Positions 22,534 to 35,386 of a stretch of 64,000 nt of DNA are shown here, piece by piece; positions within the stretch are counted from its first letter, which is position 1; every line of letters begins with the position of its first letter. The notes beneath the pieces are model-generated. The model had not been told where the DNA came from. It worked only from the letters and a program-made list of their open reading frames with translations, and did no database searches. Position numbers and translations under genes: made by a program. The stretch is from Polytrichum commune (lineage: Eukaryota > Streptophyta > Polytrichopsida > Polytrichales > Polytrichaceae), in the NCBI GenBank assembly GCA_950295325.1, contig OX485806.1, positions 45,379,169-45,443,168 of the forward strand, given 5' to 3'.

Positions 22534-24016
22534 TATCACATAAAAATGAAAATATTAGTATAAATACATGAGTCCGTCTTCTAGAGTATTATTAGTATTA
22601 ATATGTTTGTTTTCTATATTTATGTCCTGTATATAAGGGATTGTATTTCATAGTCAGTCATGCATCGGTTTTTGTCTTCTACCATCGGTGCTGCTAGATT
22701 ACAGCGCATTGTCTCTTCAAACTTGGAAGTTGGATGGACATCTGGGTTTTAGTGGAGCACGAAAACCATTTGAGGGATTGGAAATGTGGTGATCATGGAA
22801 AGCCTATGGCAAGGAAAGAGAACCTCCCCATGCTGCAATTGAAACCAACGTCTTTGAGTGCCAATACCTCATGCTTTGAAAGATTGGTACCTCTTTTCAC
22901 CAGCCATGTTTTGGGTACTACATGCCTATCCCATCCTTTTTTTTTGCTACCATTTACACAATGTTTGACGTTATTAAGGCAAAGCCAAAATTCGTACTTC
23001 ACATTGTTGGTGGAGTGATACTCTTTCTTCAATCCTTTGTACGTAGGAGCAGAGGTGCCATGTTTTCTAGTCCCGACTTTGGCATTGCAAAGAGCCCCGG
23101 TATTGGTTTGCATGGCCCAACATCTTTTGGCAGAGTTGGGTGGCAATTTTGCAATAAACCAATGGGAAGAGGGACAATTGGTCTCTAGCACGGATGTGGT
23201 ATTTGCCACACCATGCTTTGCATAATTCAAGGACTTCTATATGCATGTTTTTTTTAGCTTTTGTATCTGGGCTAGGAATTGAGTAGTTCACTTTGTCAAA
23301 TCAATGTGAATTGCAATCTGCACTAGGTGGCATATTAAGCTTTCATTTGGTAGACCCATAAAAACTCAGAACCTTCTAGAGTACAATCTCTAGTGTTGAG
23401 ATCTTCTGCCCTTGGATAGGACTTTATGACCTCTACGAGTAGTTTCGGATCTCCACACTTAGCAACAACTTTCAATCTTAAGGATGCAAAATTAAGGCCT
23501 TTACTAATAGAACCACCTCTCAACCACAACCTGTAATTAGCAATCTGCATGGATCAAATCGTCCACTGTTGCTTTGTATAAAGAAATCATTTTGTTTCCG
23601 GATTGTGCACCATCTCTGCAAAATTACACATTGGTATTTGTGCACGTTTATTCATAGTCATATCTTGCAAACATTACACAAATTATAGTAAATTTCATAT
23701 ACCATGAATATTCATAATCAAAGCATATTGCAAAAAACAAAGTGGTAATTCACTTCCAGGAATCATATAACCATCTCACTGCCTATAAGAGAAGTGCCAA
23801 AATTCCAACCACACAATAAGCCCGATAAAACCTTCCATTGTGGCAGGTCCCGATAACAACCATCATAAATGAATGACATGATATTTAGTTTTGGGTTCAT
23901 CCATTTTTTTTGCGTCCTTGTAGTCCTTGCATAGATGTTTGTGTTGAAATTGCACAGATGCCTTAATGTATTCTTGTGTAACCTTAGTTGGGTACACGGT
24001 TAAACATTATCCATGA
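22534..24016. other. Spacer between LTR-like elements, unassigned
   Basis: Short open frames occur on both strands at about 22730-23290, but none shows a domain, a repeated codon pattern or a paralogue here. Treated as noncoding. Confidence 0.4.
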
Positions 24017-24021
24017 ATTGT

Positions 24022-25511
24022 TGTGAGCCCAAATACAAGTTCACTCAGGTTATTTAACCTGAAAGTTCATTAAGACTTGAATTTTGACTTTGCGTTGATA
24101 ATATTAAAAACATAAAAAGAGTAAAAACATGTGTGTGTGGTTTTTAGACCATTAAGTATAATGGTGGGGGTTATTGGTCGACCTTAGTAAGGCAATAGTA
24201 AGGAAATGCCAAGCCGTAGTGGTAGGTAGGAAGTTAGGTAATAGGGGCGGGGTTCAACCCAGTTGAGTTAGGCTTAACAACTGTTTGATTAAGGGGGGGT
24301 GCACCTCACCCCTAACAATTTTTGGGCCGGGACCGAAGAGAAGCCCCTGGTCTGTTTTTGGTTGGCTCTCTCTCAATGCGTTTGGGGGCGGCTACGGCCA
24401 GGGGAAGCAAGGGGCAGTCGAGGGAATGCGGCCAGAGAGATCTCTGAGGAAGAAATGGACTGAAGTTGATCACGCTCATGGGACATGGTTGGATGCGAAG
24501 GAGGTGTTGCTTGCGCAGCTGGTACGAAGAGCAGTTCAGCAAGAGGAGGGCGAGGAATTGGAGTAGAAAATGAAGGATCCAGGACCAGGGAAGAGGCAGG
24601 GTGCTGAACCACGCTCAAAGCGGCCACGACATTGGGCTAATCAATTTCTGAAGTGCAATGCGGGTGGCACCGCATTCAACAAGCCACATTGCACTGGTTT
24701 TTTTTTTCGGTAAGGATTTCTGCATGCAGCTCGATTAAGCCAGGGGGTGCAGCGACTTCAAATTCTGGTTGCCCGGTCCCTGCTGTTCGGATTGATGGCT
24801 GAGTACGGGGATTCGACGAGCAACATCCTCGGACAGATTGTTGCGAATTGTGGTTGAGCTGGGTTGTAGTCAATCGACGGGATGGGGAAGCACCGAAGTG
24901 TGGCAGATGCAAGGGAATCAGCTTAGGCAATGGGCTCAACATCCAGTGAAGACGGGATGAACTTCGAGCTGTAGGAAGGGGGTAAGGTAACCGCAGCTAA
25001 GGGCTAAGGCCGAGGGAAGCCCCTGGAGGGGAGGTGCAGAAGGAAGCCCAGAGAGGATGCATGACGGGCGTTGACGGGCGTCAACCGCCAGGAACAGCGT
25101 AGATTTGGGGCTGGGGGACCGGGACTGAAGGTTTTTACGGGGGCTCGGCCGACTCTGAGGGGGCTCCCCCAAAGGTTGAATTCACTAATTAAGTAGAAAA
25201 AAAGGTTAGGCTAGGGAAGTGTGGGGTTAGCGGGGTAATGAGCTTCAAAATGTGATGCTTACACCCTAGGATTGATAGTGTGGAATTGGGCTTTGAGTTT
25301 TTAATGTTGAGAAACAGTGAAGGGAAGACCAAGGAAAAAGAAGCATTCTTAAATGCTTGTACCTTCATCCATGAATAAATTATTGTGTTGATATTCACAT
25401 GTTGGGAGGGTATGAATCATACTAGTGGGGTAGAAGGTGCTGAGTGGTGGATGTAAGCCACATACCCTCATCCGGACTAGGACGCTTAAGGGTGAGGGTT
25501 TAGGGCTCACA
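24022..25511 (+). mobile_element. LTR-like element, family I, copy 2 (1,490 bp)
   Basis: Termini TGTGAGCCCAAATAC and TTAGGGCTCACA form a 9-bp perfect inverted pair (TGTGAGCCC / GGGCTCACA). The 5-bp duplication ATTGT is exact (24017-24021 and 25512-25516). AATAAA lies at about 25374, followed by the family's CATCCGGACTAGGACGC block. Confidence 0.85.
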
Positions 25512-25516
25512 ATTGT

Positions 25517-25721
25517 CCATATCTACTCTAGTCTGCACACGCTTAATAAGATCCACACCACTCCCTTAAAGATCTATAGACATTTTGAAGGCAAATACTT
25601 TGTCTTTGGATTGGCCAGAGAATCTGTTGTTATAGACATGTTTGAAGATCAAATGGTCTTTAAGCACCATTATACTATTCCTTGTGCCCATTCCACTATG
25701 AACAAAACGTTTGGAGCCTAA
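25517..25721 (+). other. Short spacer between two LTR-like elements
   Basis: It stays open in one frame (ending ...NKTFGA then TAA at the junction) and may be a fragment of an older coding region. No family recognised. Confidence 0.3.
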
Positions 25722-27732
25722 TGTAGACCCTCCCAAACTCTCATGTGCAACCAGGAACGGAGATTGTGGGGAATCGGTAACGTTACTCTCGAGGGAGAGA
25801 CAGGGGGTAACTGGCGGCCGAGAGGCTGTGGAGCCAAGGAACTTGGGTGCCAGCAAGGAGCAAAGTGACCGAGGGCCGTGAAGTGGACGGGGAGCCGGCC
25901 GGTGCGGCGGACAGGACGCGTGGCGAAGGGAGCCGAGGCCGAGAGTGACTAGGAGCCCAACACAGAGGCCGGGAAGAAGGGAGCCGGGTTATATGGTCCC
26001 ACCCCAAGCCCAAGCTCGATACCGGGAGCGAAACAACTGGGAGACTGGTCGAGGGATTAGGGCACTTGGATGTAGCTTTGGAGGAGCTACAAATTAAAAC
26101 GGAAGAGCTTAATGGACTGGAGCGGGTGACCGATTAAGAGCGAGTTACTAGTAGGAGCACTAGTAAATTAGGTTTAGCACAAGGGCTTAGTATAAGTAGA
26201 AATACCGAATAGAGCAGGAGGGATGAACATAGCTTAGGGAAGAATACATAGATGAATGGAACTAACTATAGATGAATGGGATTGGAGGAGGTGTAACTAA
26301 CCCTATGGCACATCTAGACACATAAGACATTCCCCAAATGTATTTCACTAGTACATCTATTTTAAGCATGTGATATTACTGTTAATAGATATGCTTGAAC
26401 CAAATTTAGACTGCAGCTACATATAGCACTTAAAATAGTAAATTCACACATTTCACAATTAAGAGGAGAAGACCTAACCGCCACATCCCAAATATGGTAG
26501 ATACTGAATCCTATTTAAGGGGGGACAAAGGGAGCCTAAGACACCTCATTCTTATTACGAACCATTTCACGTGAGCGTCATGGAGCAATTCGAGGGCTTT
26601 ATAAATCGGAGGATTTGAAGACCGGAGGACTTAAAGGATCGAAAGATCCTCGAGCTTTCTTAAAGGATTGAAAGACCCTCAAGTGTTCTAAAAACATTAA
26701 AGGATCTTTTGATCCTCAAGGTTCTCAAAACAAAAGGATCGAAAGATCCTTAGTACTTAGGATATTGGAGGACTTATAAACACTTGAGAACTTAAGGGCT
26801 TAAGGCCATGAACAATATTTGGACTTAGAAATATTTGAGATAGGGACTTAGCTAAAATTTGCGGTCAAACAAAAGGAAGGACTTTGGAGTCTAACATTTG
26901 GAAAAACTTGTTACGAGATTAAAATCCAAAGAGGATTATGTTCCGAAATCAAATTAATTGCACAAAGCAAAAAGAACGAAAGGGAGATCTAACGATCATA
27001 CCGAGAATATGCTAAGCTTTGGAGTTGTAAGCAGGGATTGAAGTACGAGGTGATTTGCAAAGCGGGAGACATCGGAATCGATATCATATCGAGAGGAGGA
27101 CAAAGGAGGTGGCCAACTATTGGGCCACATCAATCACTACATAAGATTTCATCTCAATAAAACCATACCTCATCGATTAAAAAGAATTCCAAATGATGGC
27201 ATAGGATTTAGAAGAATAAGAACTTGAATAGGAAATGAAACAAACTCTTTGATGGAAGAATTCATGTAAATTATGAATGATGAAATGGACAAGGGATTTT
27301 TGTAAGATGCTTTAGTGAAGGAGTATGTTTGAATTACACGAAGTCTTGTGACTCTATCAAACATTCTCGAAATATTAAAATATTGAATAAAGCAAGAATT
27401 GTAAGTAGATCATTCAAACCATGAAAGAGATAAAATAACTCTATAAGTTATTAGAGATGAGAACGGTTCTACATGCACGAACACTTAACCTTGACATTAA
27501 GGTTTTAGGAGAACATAAACTTGCAAACTTAGGGCAACTACTCCTTGAGGATTCAAAAGAGCCCTAGAGGAACGTGCTACACATCTAAGAAGTCAATGTT
27601 AGTATACATGCAACCACCTTCATAGAAATAGAAACTCAGAGTAGTCTAATTTTGGTGGGAGTGACTTCCATGTAAACCGGTTCAGGCGTGGGTTACACCG
27701 TCTAAGGCTGAGGGTTGAAGGTGGCCGCGACA
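25722..27732 (+). mobile_element. LTR-like element, family II, copy 2 (2,011 bp)
   Basis: It starts TGTAGACCCTCCC, ends GGTGGCCGCGACA, and is flanked by CCTAA on both sides (25717-25721 and 27733-27737). The last 370 bp align with the end of the element at 12833-15096. CCTATTTAAGG near 26511 may be the TATA box. A run of GGATCGAAAGATCC-type words lies at 26600-26760. Confidence 0.85.
26610..26760. repeat. Short degenerate repeat with GGATCGAAAGATCCT words
   Basis: Five variants of AAAGGATCGAAAGATCCTC, itself an imperfect hairpin, spaced about 30-40 bp, inside the family II element just downstream of its presumed promoter. Confidence 0.7.
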
Positions 27733-27737
27733 CCTAA

Positions 27738-29900
27738 TATAAAGTTACAACAATTTGGAGAGGCAAGAATATTAAATTTATTCATGACAACCTCCAAGGA
27801 TAAACATGCTAGATGATATCCTTCACCGTTTGATGGAGTTTTGAAGAGGTTGTCTACAAAAAATTATTTGTTTGTTGCTATCACTATAGCAAAATTATTG
27901 GCAGTGGGTGTTCTTGTGACCTTATTAGCAACACATCGGTAAGCCATGTCCAGTGACTCATGGCATGTATCATTTGACACATGGTGTTCATGAATACCAA
28001 AATTTATAAAAGCCTTTCACAACTTAGGAGATTTGGAATGGATATATATTATTCAAGCATGGCATAATGAAATGCACACAGATGTGGAACAATATATTTT
28101 ACATTCCAATCTTGATTTTTTTGGAATAACATTCCCCACAAAAATGGGACAAGAGTTGATCCAATTTATTTGGTATTTTTTGGGACACCTCTATTACGAT
28201 ACATATAATCACAATATTTGTTTATACACTGAAGATGACCAATACAAGAGGAAAGTCTTAAGGAGAGTCCAAAATCATTTTGGATATTTGTCATTCAATT
28301 GTGCACTAAGGTTGGTTGTCACACATGTGATCCATGTCATTCATAGAACGACCATACGTACTAGGAACACCCATAGACAATGGGGGCAATACAAACAAAA
28401 CATCACCATCAAAAGAGGGTGGCAAATTCTTGACATCACGTTTATCTATGCTATTAAAATCAATTGTGGTAAGATTGGATTTAGACCTTCTTCTAGAGTT
28501 TGTCAATTTTAAGGCATTAATGATATTTATACATAAAGAAGATGAAGAGGCGTATAGGAAGAAGGAGTATCATGAGGAGGTAATTTTATCAATGGCAGAC
28601 TGCGAGGGATCTTATCAATATCCGTAGGGAGCAAACTTGGTGGAGTGGAAGTTCTAGCTTCTCTAAAAGGAAAATGCAATGTATCAAAAAAATCAACAAC
28701 GTGACAAACATCATCATCCAAATCCGTAAGGAGAACAACAATATTTTTACTTGGTTCAATTTTGACACTAGAGAATATATGTGATTGGACAATAAATGTG
28801 CAAGGAGAAGAAAAAGAAAAAGATGGAAATGATTGTATTTCACAAAAAATAGAGCTTAAAAACAAGCGAGTAGAATGAAAAAAAAATCCTAGAAATTAGT
28901 GTACAAAGATATTGATTTAGCATAAATAGAAAACATATAGATATTTTTGAAATAGAGGAGAACAATGAGGAATACAAAGTAAACCTAGATGCGGATGCAA
29001 TTCAACATATGGCAGAACACCGACAATAAAAACAAAGAAGATGATTGGGGGAATGAGTTGTACAATGTATGTACACCATTCCCACATAACGATGCATGAA
29101 TGGTTAGTATTAATAATGATGAAAATTCCATTCAACATGAAATTGAAAATGACTTCAAGTAGGAATTGTGGTATAAACGATAATACCATAATCCTTGCAA
29201 AAGCAAATAAAAATCGATTCCATAAGTACTTGGACAATCTCCATGCTACAAATTACATATAAGTGTAGATATTAAATGGCATGGAGAAAATACTCTCCAT
29301 TGTGGCGGTGCTGCCAATACCTTGGGGGGTAAAACTGAAAAATAGTTTTAAATGTCCTAGGGCTATTAGCAGTGTCACCAATACACAAAAGGGGTGGGGA
29401 GAAATGGGTATGAAGAAGATCAAGTCTTGTATAATGATTTATTCATCCAACTATGTTCATTCAATAATTGCTTCTTATTTTATTATAAAAGGTATGAACC
29501 CTAGTTTTGTAAGTTTTTTTTTTCAAACTGTGGATGGAGGCAAGGTGACGAGCGATGTGGGGAGAAAGGAGAGTAGTATTAGAAGAAGAAAACATGATAG
29601 AAGAGGTGATAACGGGGGATTGTAGAAGTTTGGACATTTCAATAGTATATGTGAACATTTGTGCTAAAGTTTTGGTATGTTTATTTATGAATGGTTTTAT
29701 ATATGAGGATAGTTAAGATGCAACAAATGTTATTGAGAAAAAATCTTTTTGTTCTTAGAAATGATAGTAGCATTCGGACAACCCTGCATTTTAGAAAATA
29801 TTTCCTTCACGGTTTTGGTGGTGCATCAATACCCTTGGACCGTCCTAAAGCAATTATGGTGTTTTTTTTGTAGGTATTAGCAGCACAACCAATACCCCTG
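27738..29900. other. AT-rich region with unsupported reading frames
   Basis: The longest frame (28033-28512, +, 159 codons) is rich in His, Tyr and Ile and has no motif I recognise. Another at 28527-28865 (-) is Ser/Phe-rich. Neither has a paralogue in the window. They may be remnants of a transposon gene. Confidence 0.3.
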
Positions 29901-29912
29901 GACCAATATAAA
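29303..29912. repeat. Dispersed short word (G/A)CCAATACC next to GCGGTGCTG
   Basis: Four variants of a 20-bp word like GGCGGTGCTGCCAATACC or TTAGCAGCACAACCAATACC occur near 29303, 29370, 29816 and 29878, two of them followed by CTTGGAC or CCTGGAC. Confidence 0.5.
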
Positions 29913-30489
29913 CTTGCGTAGAGCTCAACTTCCTCCATTTGTTCCTAAGGTTGACCATATCGTAGTGACTTAGAGCATCGTCCAGATATGATGACCTAAC
30001 TACCTAATTTCCTCGTCGTGCATTATTATCATCTCGCGGTTGTCATTTCTTTTATATTCGGTAAGTAGCCAAGTAATTATCTTCAATGAAGTCAAAGTAC
30101 GTTTCGTTCCAAGATTTTTTTCCTCTCTTGCAAGTCTTATTTTTAGTCTCCTAATTGTTAGTTTCCATTACCGGAACTTCTTTCCATTGAAACATGTGTG
30201 GATAGTATTTTAACAATAGTGAAGTGGTTGTTAGATACTCTCTTCCCATGTAAAGGAGATTTCTTCTTCACATGTGTAGTAATGCCTCTACTAATCTTTC
30301 ATTTTCTTATCAACTCTTGAGGAGGCATCCTTGAGTTATTAACTCAACTTAGTCATTCATCTTAGTCCTTCGTCTTATAATAATCATCTTTTCCTCGCGT
30401 GACCTTTGGTTTCTCAATTATATAAATTACAGTTTATTTTTAATGCAACCTCTTAATGATATTTCTTTGAATATCCAAATGGTCATAAG

Positions 30490-30680
30490 TTTCTTCAAGT
30501 CGACGAGTACCGAGTAATAATTAACTTTTTCTTCAAGTGACAAGTATCCAAGTCACACGTAACTTTCTTCAAGTATCCAAATAATCTTCCTCAAGTGGCC
30601 AAATGACCATCTTCAATGTAACTAAACAACCTCCTATGAGTGTCCAAGTGTTCTTCTTCAAACGGCCAAGTAACTGTTTT
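30490..30680. repeat. Degenerate tandem repeat with CTTCAAGTG-CCAAGTAAC words
   Basis: Six or so units of about 30 bp with CTTCAAGTG..CAAGT..CC and AAGTAAC or AACTTTC. Strongly diverged. No coding potential. Confidence 0.55.
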
Positions 30681-31059
30681 GCGCTTCTTTCCAATATTTT
30701 TTCTTCTTTTTATTTCTCAAATTATCAATCTCACAACCAATTATAAATTCGCCACTATCTCATATACATTCTATTTTTAGATATTAATATATCTCAATTG
30801 CACTTATAATTAAACACGGCCTATTTTAAGCATGTATATGATATAATTTATTGTATTATATTTTTAGCATAGTCATAACATAACCGATCAATGGTTAAAA
30901 TAATATCGTCATGTAGTCAAATCAAAGTGAATAAAGAACTCATCGCAATTCATTCCTTGTTCATAACTTCCCGTATTATATTCCAAAAACTTTTAAGTTA
31001 TGATTCATTAACCTCTTAGATATTGTAAGGTATATAGAGTTCATTAATATTTAGTGATT

Positions 31060-31310
31060 GCAACTGAGGGGGCCACCGAAGAGGCAGTCATGGAGAAACT
31101 AAGCTAGGAACGGAAAATTTATAATAATCAATAAAAAAATGAAAAACATGGGGAACGGTAGACAACTTTAATACTCCCCGGAATGAAAAGCTCTTACGGA
31201 GTTGGGAGAAGATGCGCAGAAGTAAGGAACGCAACCTATAGCAATAGAGGGCACAAACCCCGACCATAGGTAACGCAACCCATAACCATAGGCTACATTT
31301 CCATTTTACA
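31060..31310. repeat. Direct repeat, left copy
   Basis: It shares AGAAACTAAG, TAGGAAC, AAAGCTC..ACGGAGTTGG, GAAGTA(A/G)GG and ACCATAGG-type blocks, in the same order, with 32335-32580. It contains AACCCATAACCATAGGC. Confidence 0.7.
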
Positions 31311-32334
31311 TTGACTCTAGCTATAGAACAACAAAATGCTTTAGAATTGACAAAATTAGATATAATAGTTGATCAAACTAGCAACTACAAAGGAAGAAGT
31401 TATAGCTGAGAAGATGTTTGACATGATTACAACAAAAACATGTCATATGTTTAATCCCTTCAAAATGAATTGAGGCAAGCTATTAGAGAAAGGGATGAGC
31501 TCCATGACAAAATGGAACAACAAGAGAAATACGACTTGGAAACACCTATTTGGGTATAACAATATAGAAATCCCAATAATCATGCTTACAACAACCAAAA
31601 AAAATTTACCTTCCCCAATTAGTATTTCTCAATACTATCATGCTCATAAATCCTTGATTCTCAAATGGAGCGAATTACCTGATATCCTAAACAATAGTCA
31701 GATATCAAAGGAACAATTTCAAATTTTATGGGTGAAAGCCTAGCTATGCCGCGGCGAGAGTTTTGCTCGTTTGCATGTGGATTCTCAAAGACACGATAAT
31801 ACCAAATGCGGTGGTTGAGATAACTACTACAAACCCTAATTTCCACCTATCTAGGTTTTGCATTGTAGTTCTCATTCATATCACCCGACACCACAAAAAA
31901 TTCTACACCAACCTCGAGAACAAGAAATGTTTGCCACATATTGAACCATATGAACTTGAAGCAATCATGGATATTCAAGAAGCAAAAAACTCACAATTTC
32001 TAGAATTCCTATCAAAATTATATACACTAGCAAGGGAAAATACTACACTATTACATGAAGCCTATCACCTACACTAAAACCTAATCACAAAATTTCTTGA
32101 TACTTTTCCACAAGTTTGCACAAAATCCAGCTTCATGGATACATCATCAGAGCGTTAAAAGACCAAAAAAACACATTTTAATAGAGACACATTTCTACAC
32201 CACATGCTCGTACCCTACTATATCTACCACAATATGATCCAAGAAGTATGAAGGTACCAAAGCGATCCTGAGGGCATGATCTCAATTTGGGAGAGGGGTA
32301 AACTAATGAAACACTTAAGAGACTAAAGAAAAAA
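31311..32334 (+). other. Interval between the two direct repeats
   Basis: It contains open frames at 31495-31743 and 31763-32077 rich in Asn, Lys and Thr. It could be the inside of a small retroelement whose ends are the two direct repeats, but no enzyme motif is visible. Confidence 0.3.
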
Positions 32335-32580
32335 CAAACATCTGAGGAAGTTGAGGTGACAGCCAGGAAACAACCAAAGAAGCAACCAAGGAGGCAGTCG
32401 AAGAGGCAATCAGGGAGAAACTAAGTTAGGAACAAAACAATTCATAGCTATGGGGGCTGCAGACAAACTATACGCCTCCACAAAATTAAAAGCTCCCACG
32501 GAGTTGGCACGAAGACGTGTGGAAGTAGGGGACACAAACTGCGGCCATAGGACACGCAACCCACAGCCATAGGGTAGATT
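32335..32580. repeat. Direct repeat, right copy
   Basis: Second copy of the block at 31060-31310, with AAACTGCGGCCATAGGACAC and AACCCACAGCCATAGGG. Confidence 0.7.
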
Positions 32581-35386
32581 GAAATTAAACTAGGATTTTG
32601 ATGAATATAACAATTCATAAGGATAGAAATTTAGTATAAAGCAAGTTTGGACAAAGACAATCAATTTTGAAACCACCTCAATTATGCCTTGAGAAATGAT
32701 AAATACCAAATATGGTTAGTAAGGTATATTGGTAATCGACATTCATACGAAATCAGAATATGTAACCATCATAAAGAGGAATTCATTTTTTTAGGATTAT
32801 GAACATAAAAAAGGCTTAACACTTATAACCGTTTGTGAATTTTTTTTATCTAAGAACGATTAAAATGAGAGAAGATGTACATAGAATAAAATACAAATCA
32901 TATGAAAAATAGATTTTAGAAGGAAGGAAAAATATTATATAAAGATAGATAGTTTATGAAACACAACTCATTTCATAGCAACAAGTTATTTTAAGATTGA
33001 ATGTAAAAAATACTCAAGTTTACCTTGTATCTTCTCTCTTTGAGACACCTTTATGAATATACTTGCAACTTTCTTCTAGTCAAATTGGAACTTCTTTCTC
33101 TTTCAAATACTTTGTGAGTTGTTGGATGTCATGATCCTTAAAAAATTACCAATTGAGAGGAAAGAAACTTCTTTTGAGCAAACACTCAAAAAAATCGTGT
33201 AAGGAAACGATCAAACATTTAAGATTTCAAAGAGTAATGGAACTTTGATACTGATAAAAAAAGCACTATTTTGGAGTCATCAATGACATGATCAAATGAA
33301 CTTTGATAAACCAATTGACGTTGAAAATCTCATTAATAATTTAATATATTGAGTCTATACTTCTTTCTATAAAGAACACTCATAATTTAAATCCTCAACC
33401 AAAAGTATTAAAATTGATATCATAAATAAAAATATTAAAAGAAAAAAATTGTGTTAATATGTATGAATGAGAGATGTTATATGATTAAGAATAATTAGAT
33501 TTGTCACATGTTTTTTAATACAACTATAAAGATCATAAGTATGTCTCAAGTGATAACATTTAAGCTAAAAGAAAAAACTCAAGAACATGAAATTCTTATA
33601 TTAATCCTCATTACTATTATAACTTATCAAATAAGTGATTTACGTATACTTATATTAATATCAAATGATTATTGATGCAAGTAAATATATGAATGATTGA
33701 GATTGAAGTTTATGTACTATGGAACTTATATAATGAACTATGAGTTTTAATTTTCTTCGAGAAATTTAATGTAAGCTCTTGAAAAGTTTTTTTCCATCAA
33801 GAATTAATGATAATGATTCATATGATGTAATTTTGAATGATATGGATGGAACTTTTAATTATTGATACACCTCTTAAATTCAATTTATTTTAGTTATTCT
33901 CACAATCAATGAGCCTTATATTGCAAGTAAAATTAAATAAAAATGAAATTGTTTTAACTCCCAGGAACCATATTCAAATCATAAGGAGGATGAAAGGTTA
34001 ATAGTTCATAAAATGGTTATAAACCAAGCATATTAATGAGGCATGGTATTCTCAAAGAAATTATGAATTTACATGATGTTACATTATTAGTCCATTTAAC
34101 TTATGGTAAAGGAACAACCCATGGTGTTCATCAGAGCGAGGAGATTGAAGTTTAGTGTAGTGGTGAAGAAGAGATGTGAGTTTTTTTTCTAAAGTCCAAA
34201 GTTGGTAGATTTACTTTTTTTAATGATTTTTTAAAATTATTGGATCAGCTCTATTTATGTTCTAATATTTTTTAAGCATAGAACTAAAAATCATAAGCTT
34301 AGGAAGATTTTAAGGATTTATGGATTTAAATATGCTCTTTAAAATATATTCAAATTTTGAGAATCTGTTGTTTCTGTGTTGTCTAAGATTTCTAATTTAA
34401 TGTACCCTGTCAGTACATTTTTTATTTTCTCTTTTGTGGTACCTTTCATAATTAAACATCTTTATAATTGTTTACATAAATTTTAAATTTGAATGAATTC
34501 ATCTAAATTTTGTTGCTCATTTTTTTATTATATATTTTTCTTCATCTCCTGCATATAATATTTTTTCATGTGTTTTCATATTCCATAACTAAAAAATTGT
34601 TGAAATCCTCTATTTTCTTTGTATTATATCATTCATTATTATGTTTTTCTTGTTTTTTAAGATGGATACTATTGATTCTTTTAATTAATATTCCTTCAAT
34701 TCTAAGCAATTGGATGTTGCAATGTATTATCCTGTCAATGAGTTTTTTTCTCAGCTGAAAACAAATGCAATTTTGACATACCATATAATTGATTCAAAAT
34801 CACTCATTAAGAAGTTTTGTTTTGAACGTTTTTTCAAATCGAGGTTTTTTATTTCCTTAGGTCGTTTGTTGTCTATGCTTTTAATCTAGCCTATTTTAAT
34901 ATCTAATGTCTTAAAATTAGATTAAGGTTTTGTTTACCGATATAGAGTTGGAAGTGCGGTTTTTATGTTTCATTGACAAACAATCATATGGAGATCCAAG
35001 ATGTCACTTTTGAGCTGTTTAATTCTTGAAATATTGATTGGAAGAAATCTAATTAACAATTTTAATGACTTTTGAAGTAGGATGAATATATGAAATGCTT
35101 CAACTGTAAGATGTTCTAGGTTTGAGAAAGAAATCATCGCTTGTAGACCTGAAAATCAGTTATTAATAAGGTTCACTCTTATAAGTCTGATTGGCATAAT
35201 TCTATGGACTCGAGCTTGCTGACTCTATCACTTGATATTTTTATGCTCTTCACCGCCATGTATAACCTGAAAAAATAATTTCTATCATTTTTAGTTGTGT
35301 CTTGTGATTTTGATTTGATTTTGATTTTTTGTAATATTTATTCAGCTTCTTACTCCTTCCATGTTTGTCATGTTTATATGTTTCAG
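32581..35386. other. AT-rich sequence, nothing firmly recognised
   Basis: More than 70 percent A+T by eye. It may include diverged first exons of gene copy 2 (for example around 34650-35020), but the similarity to copy 1 is too weak to claim. Confidence 0.4.

Noticed and set aside
28033-28512. 159-codon frame as a real gene
   Set aside because: No recognised motif, no paralogue, unusual composition and AT-rich surroundings without splice or promoter signals.
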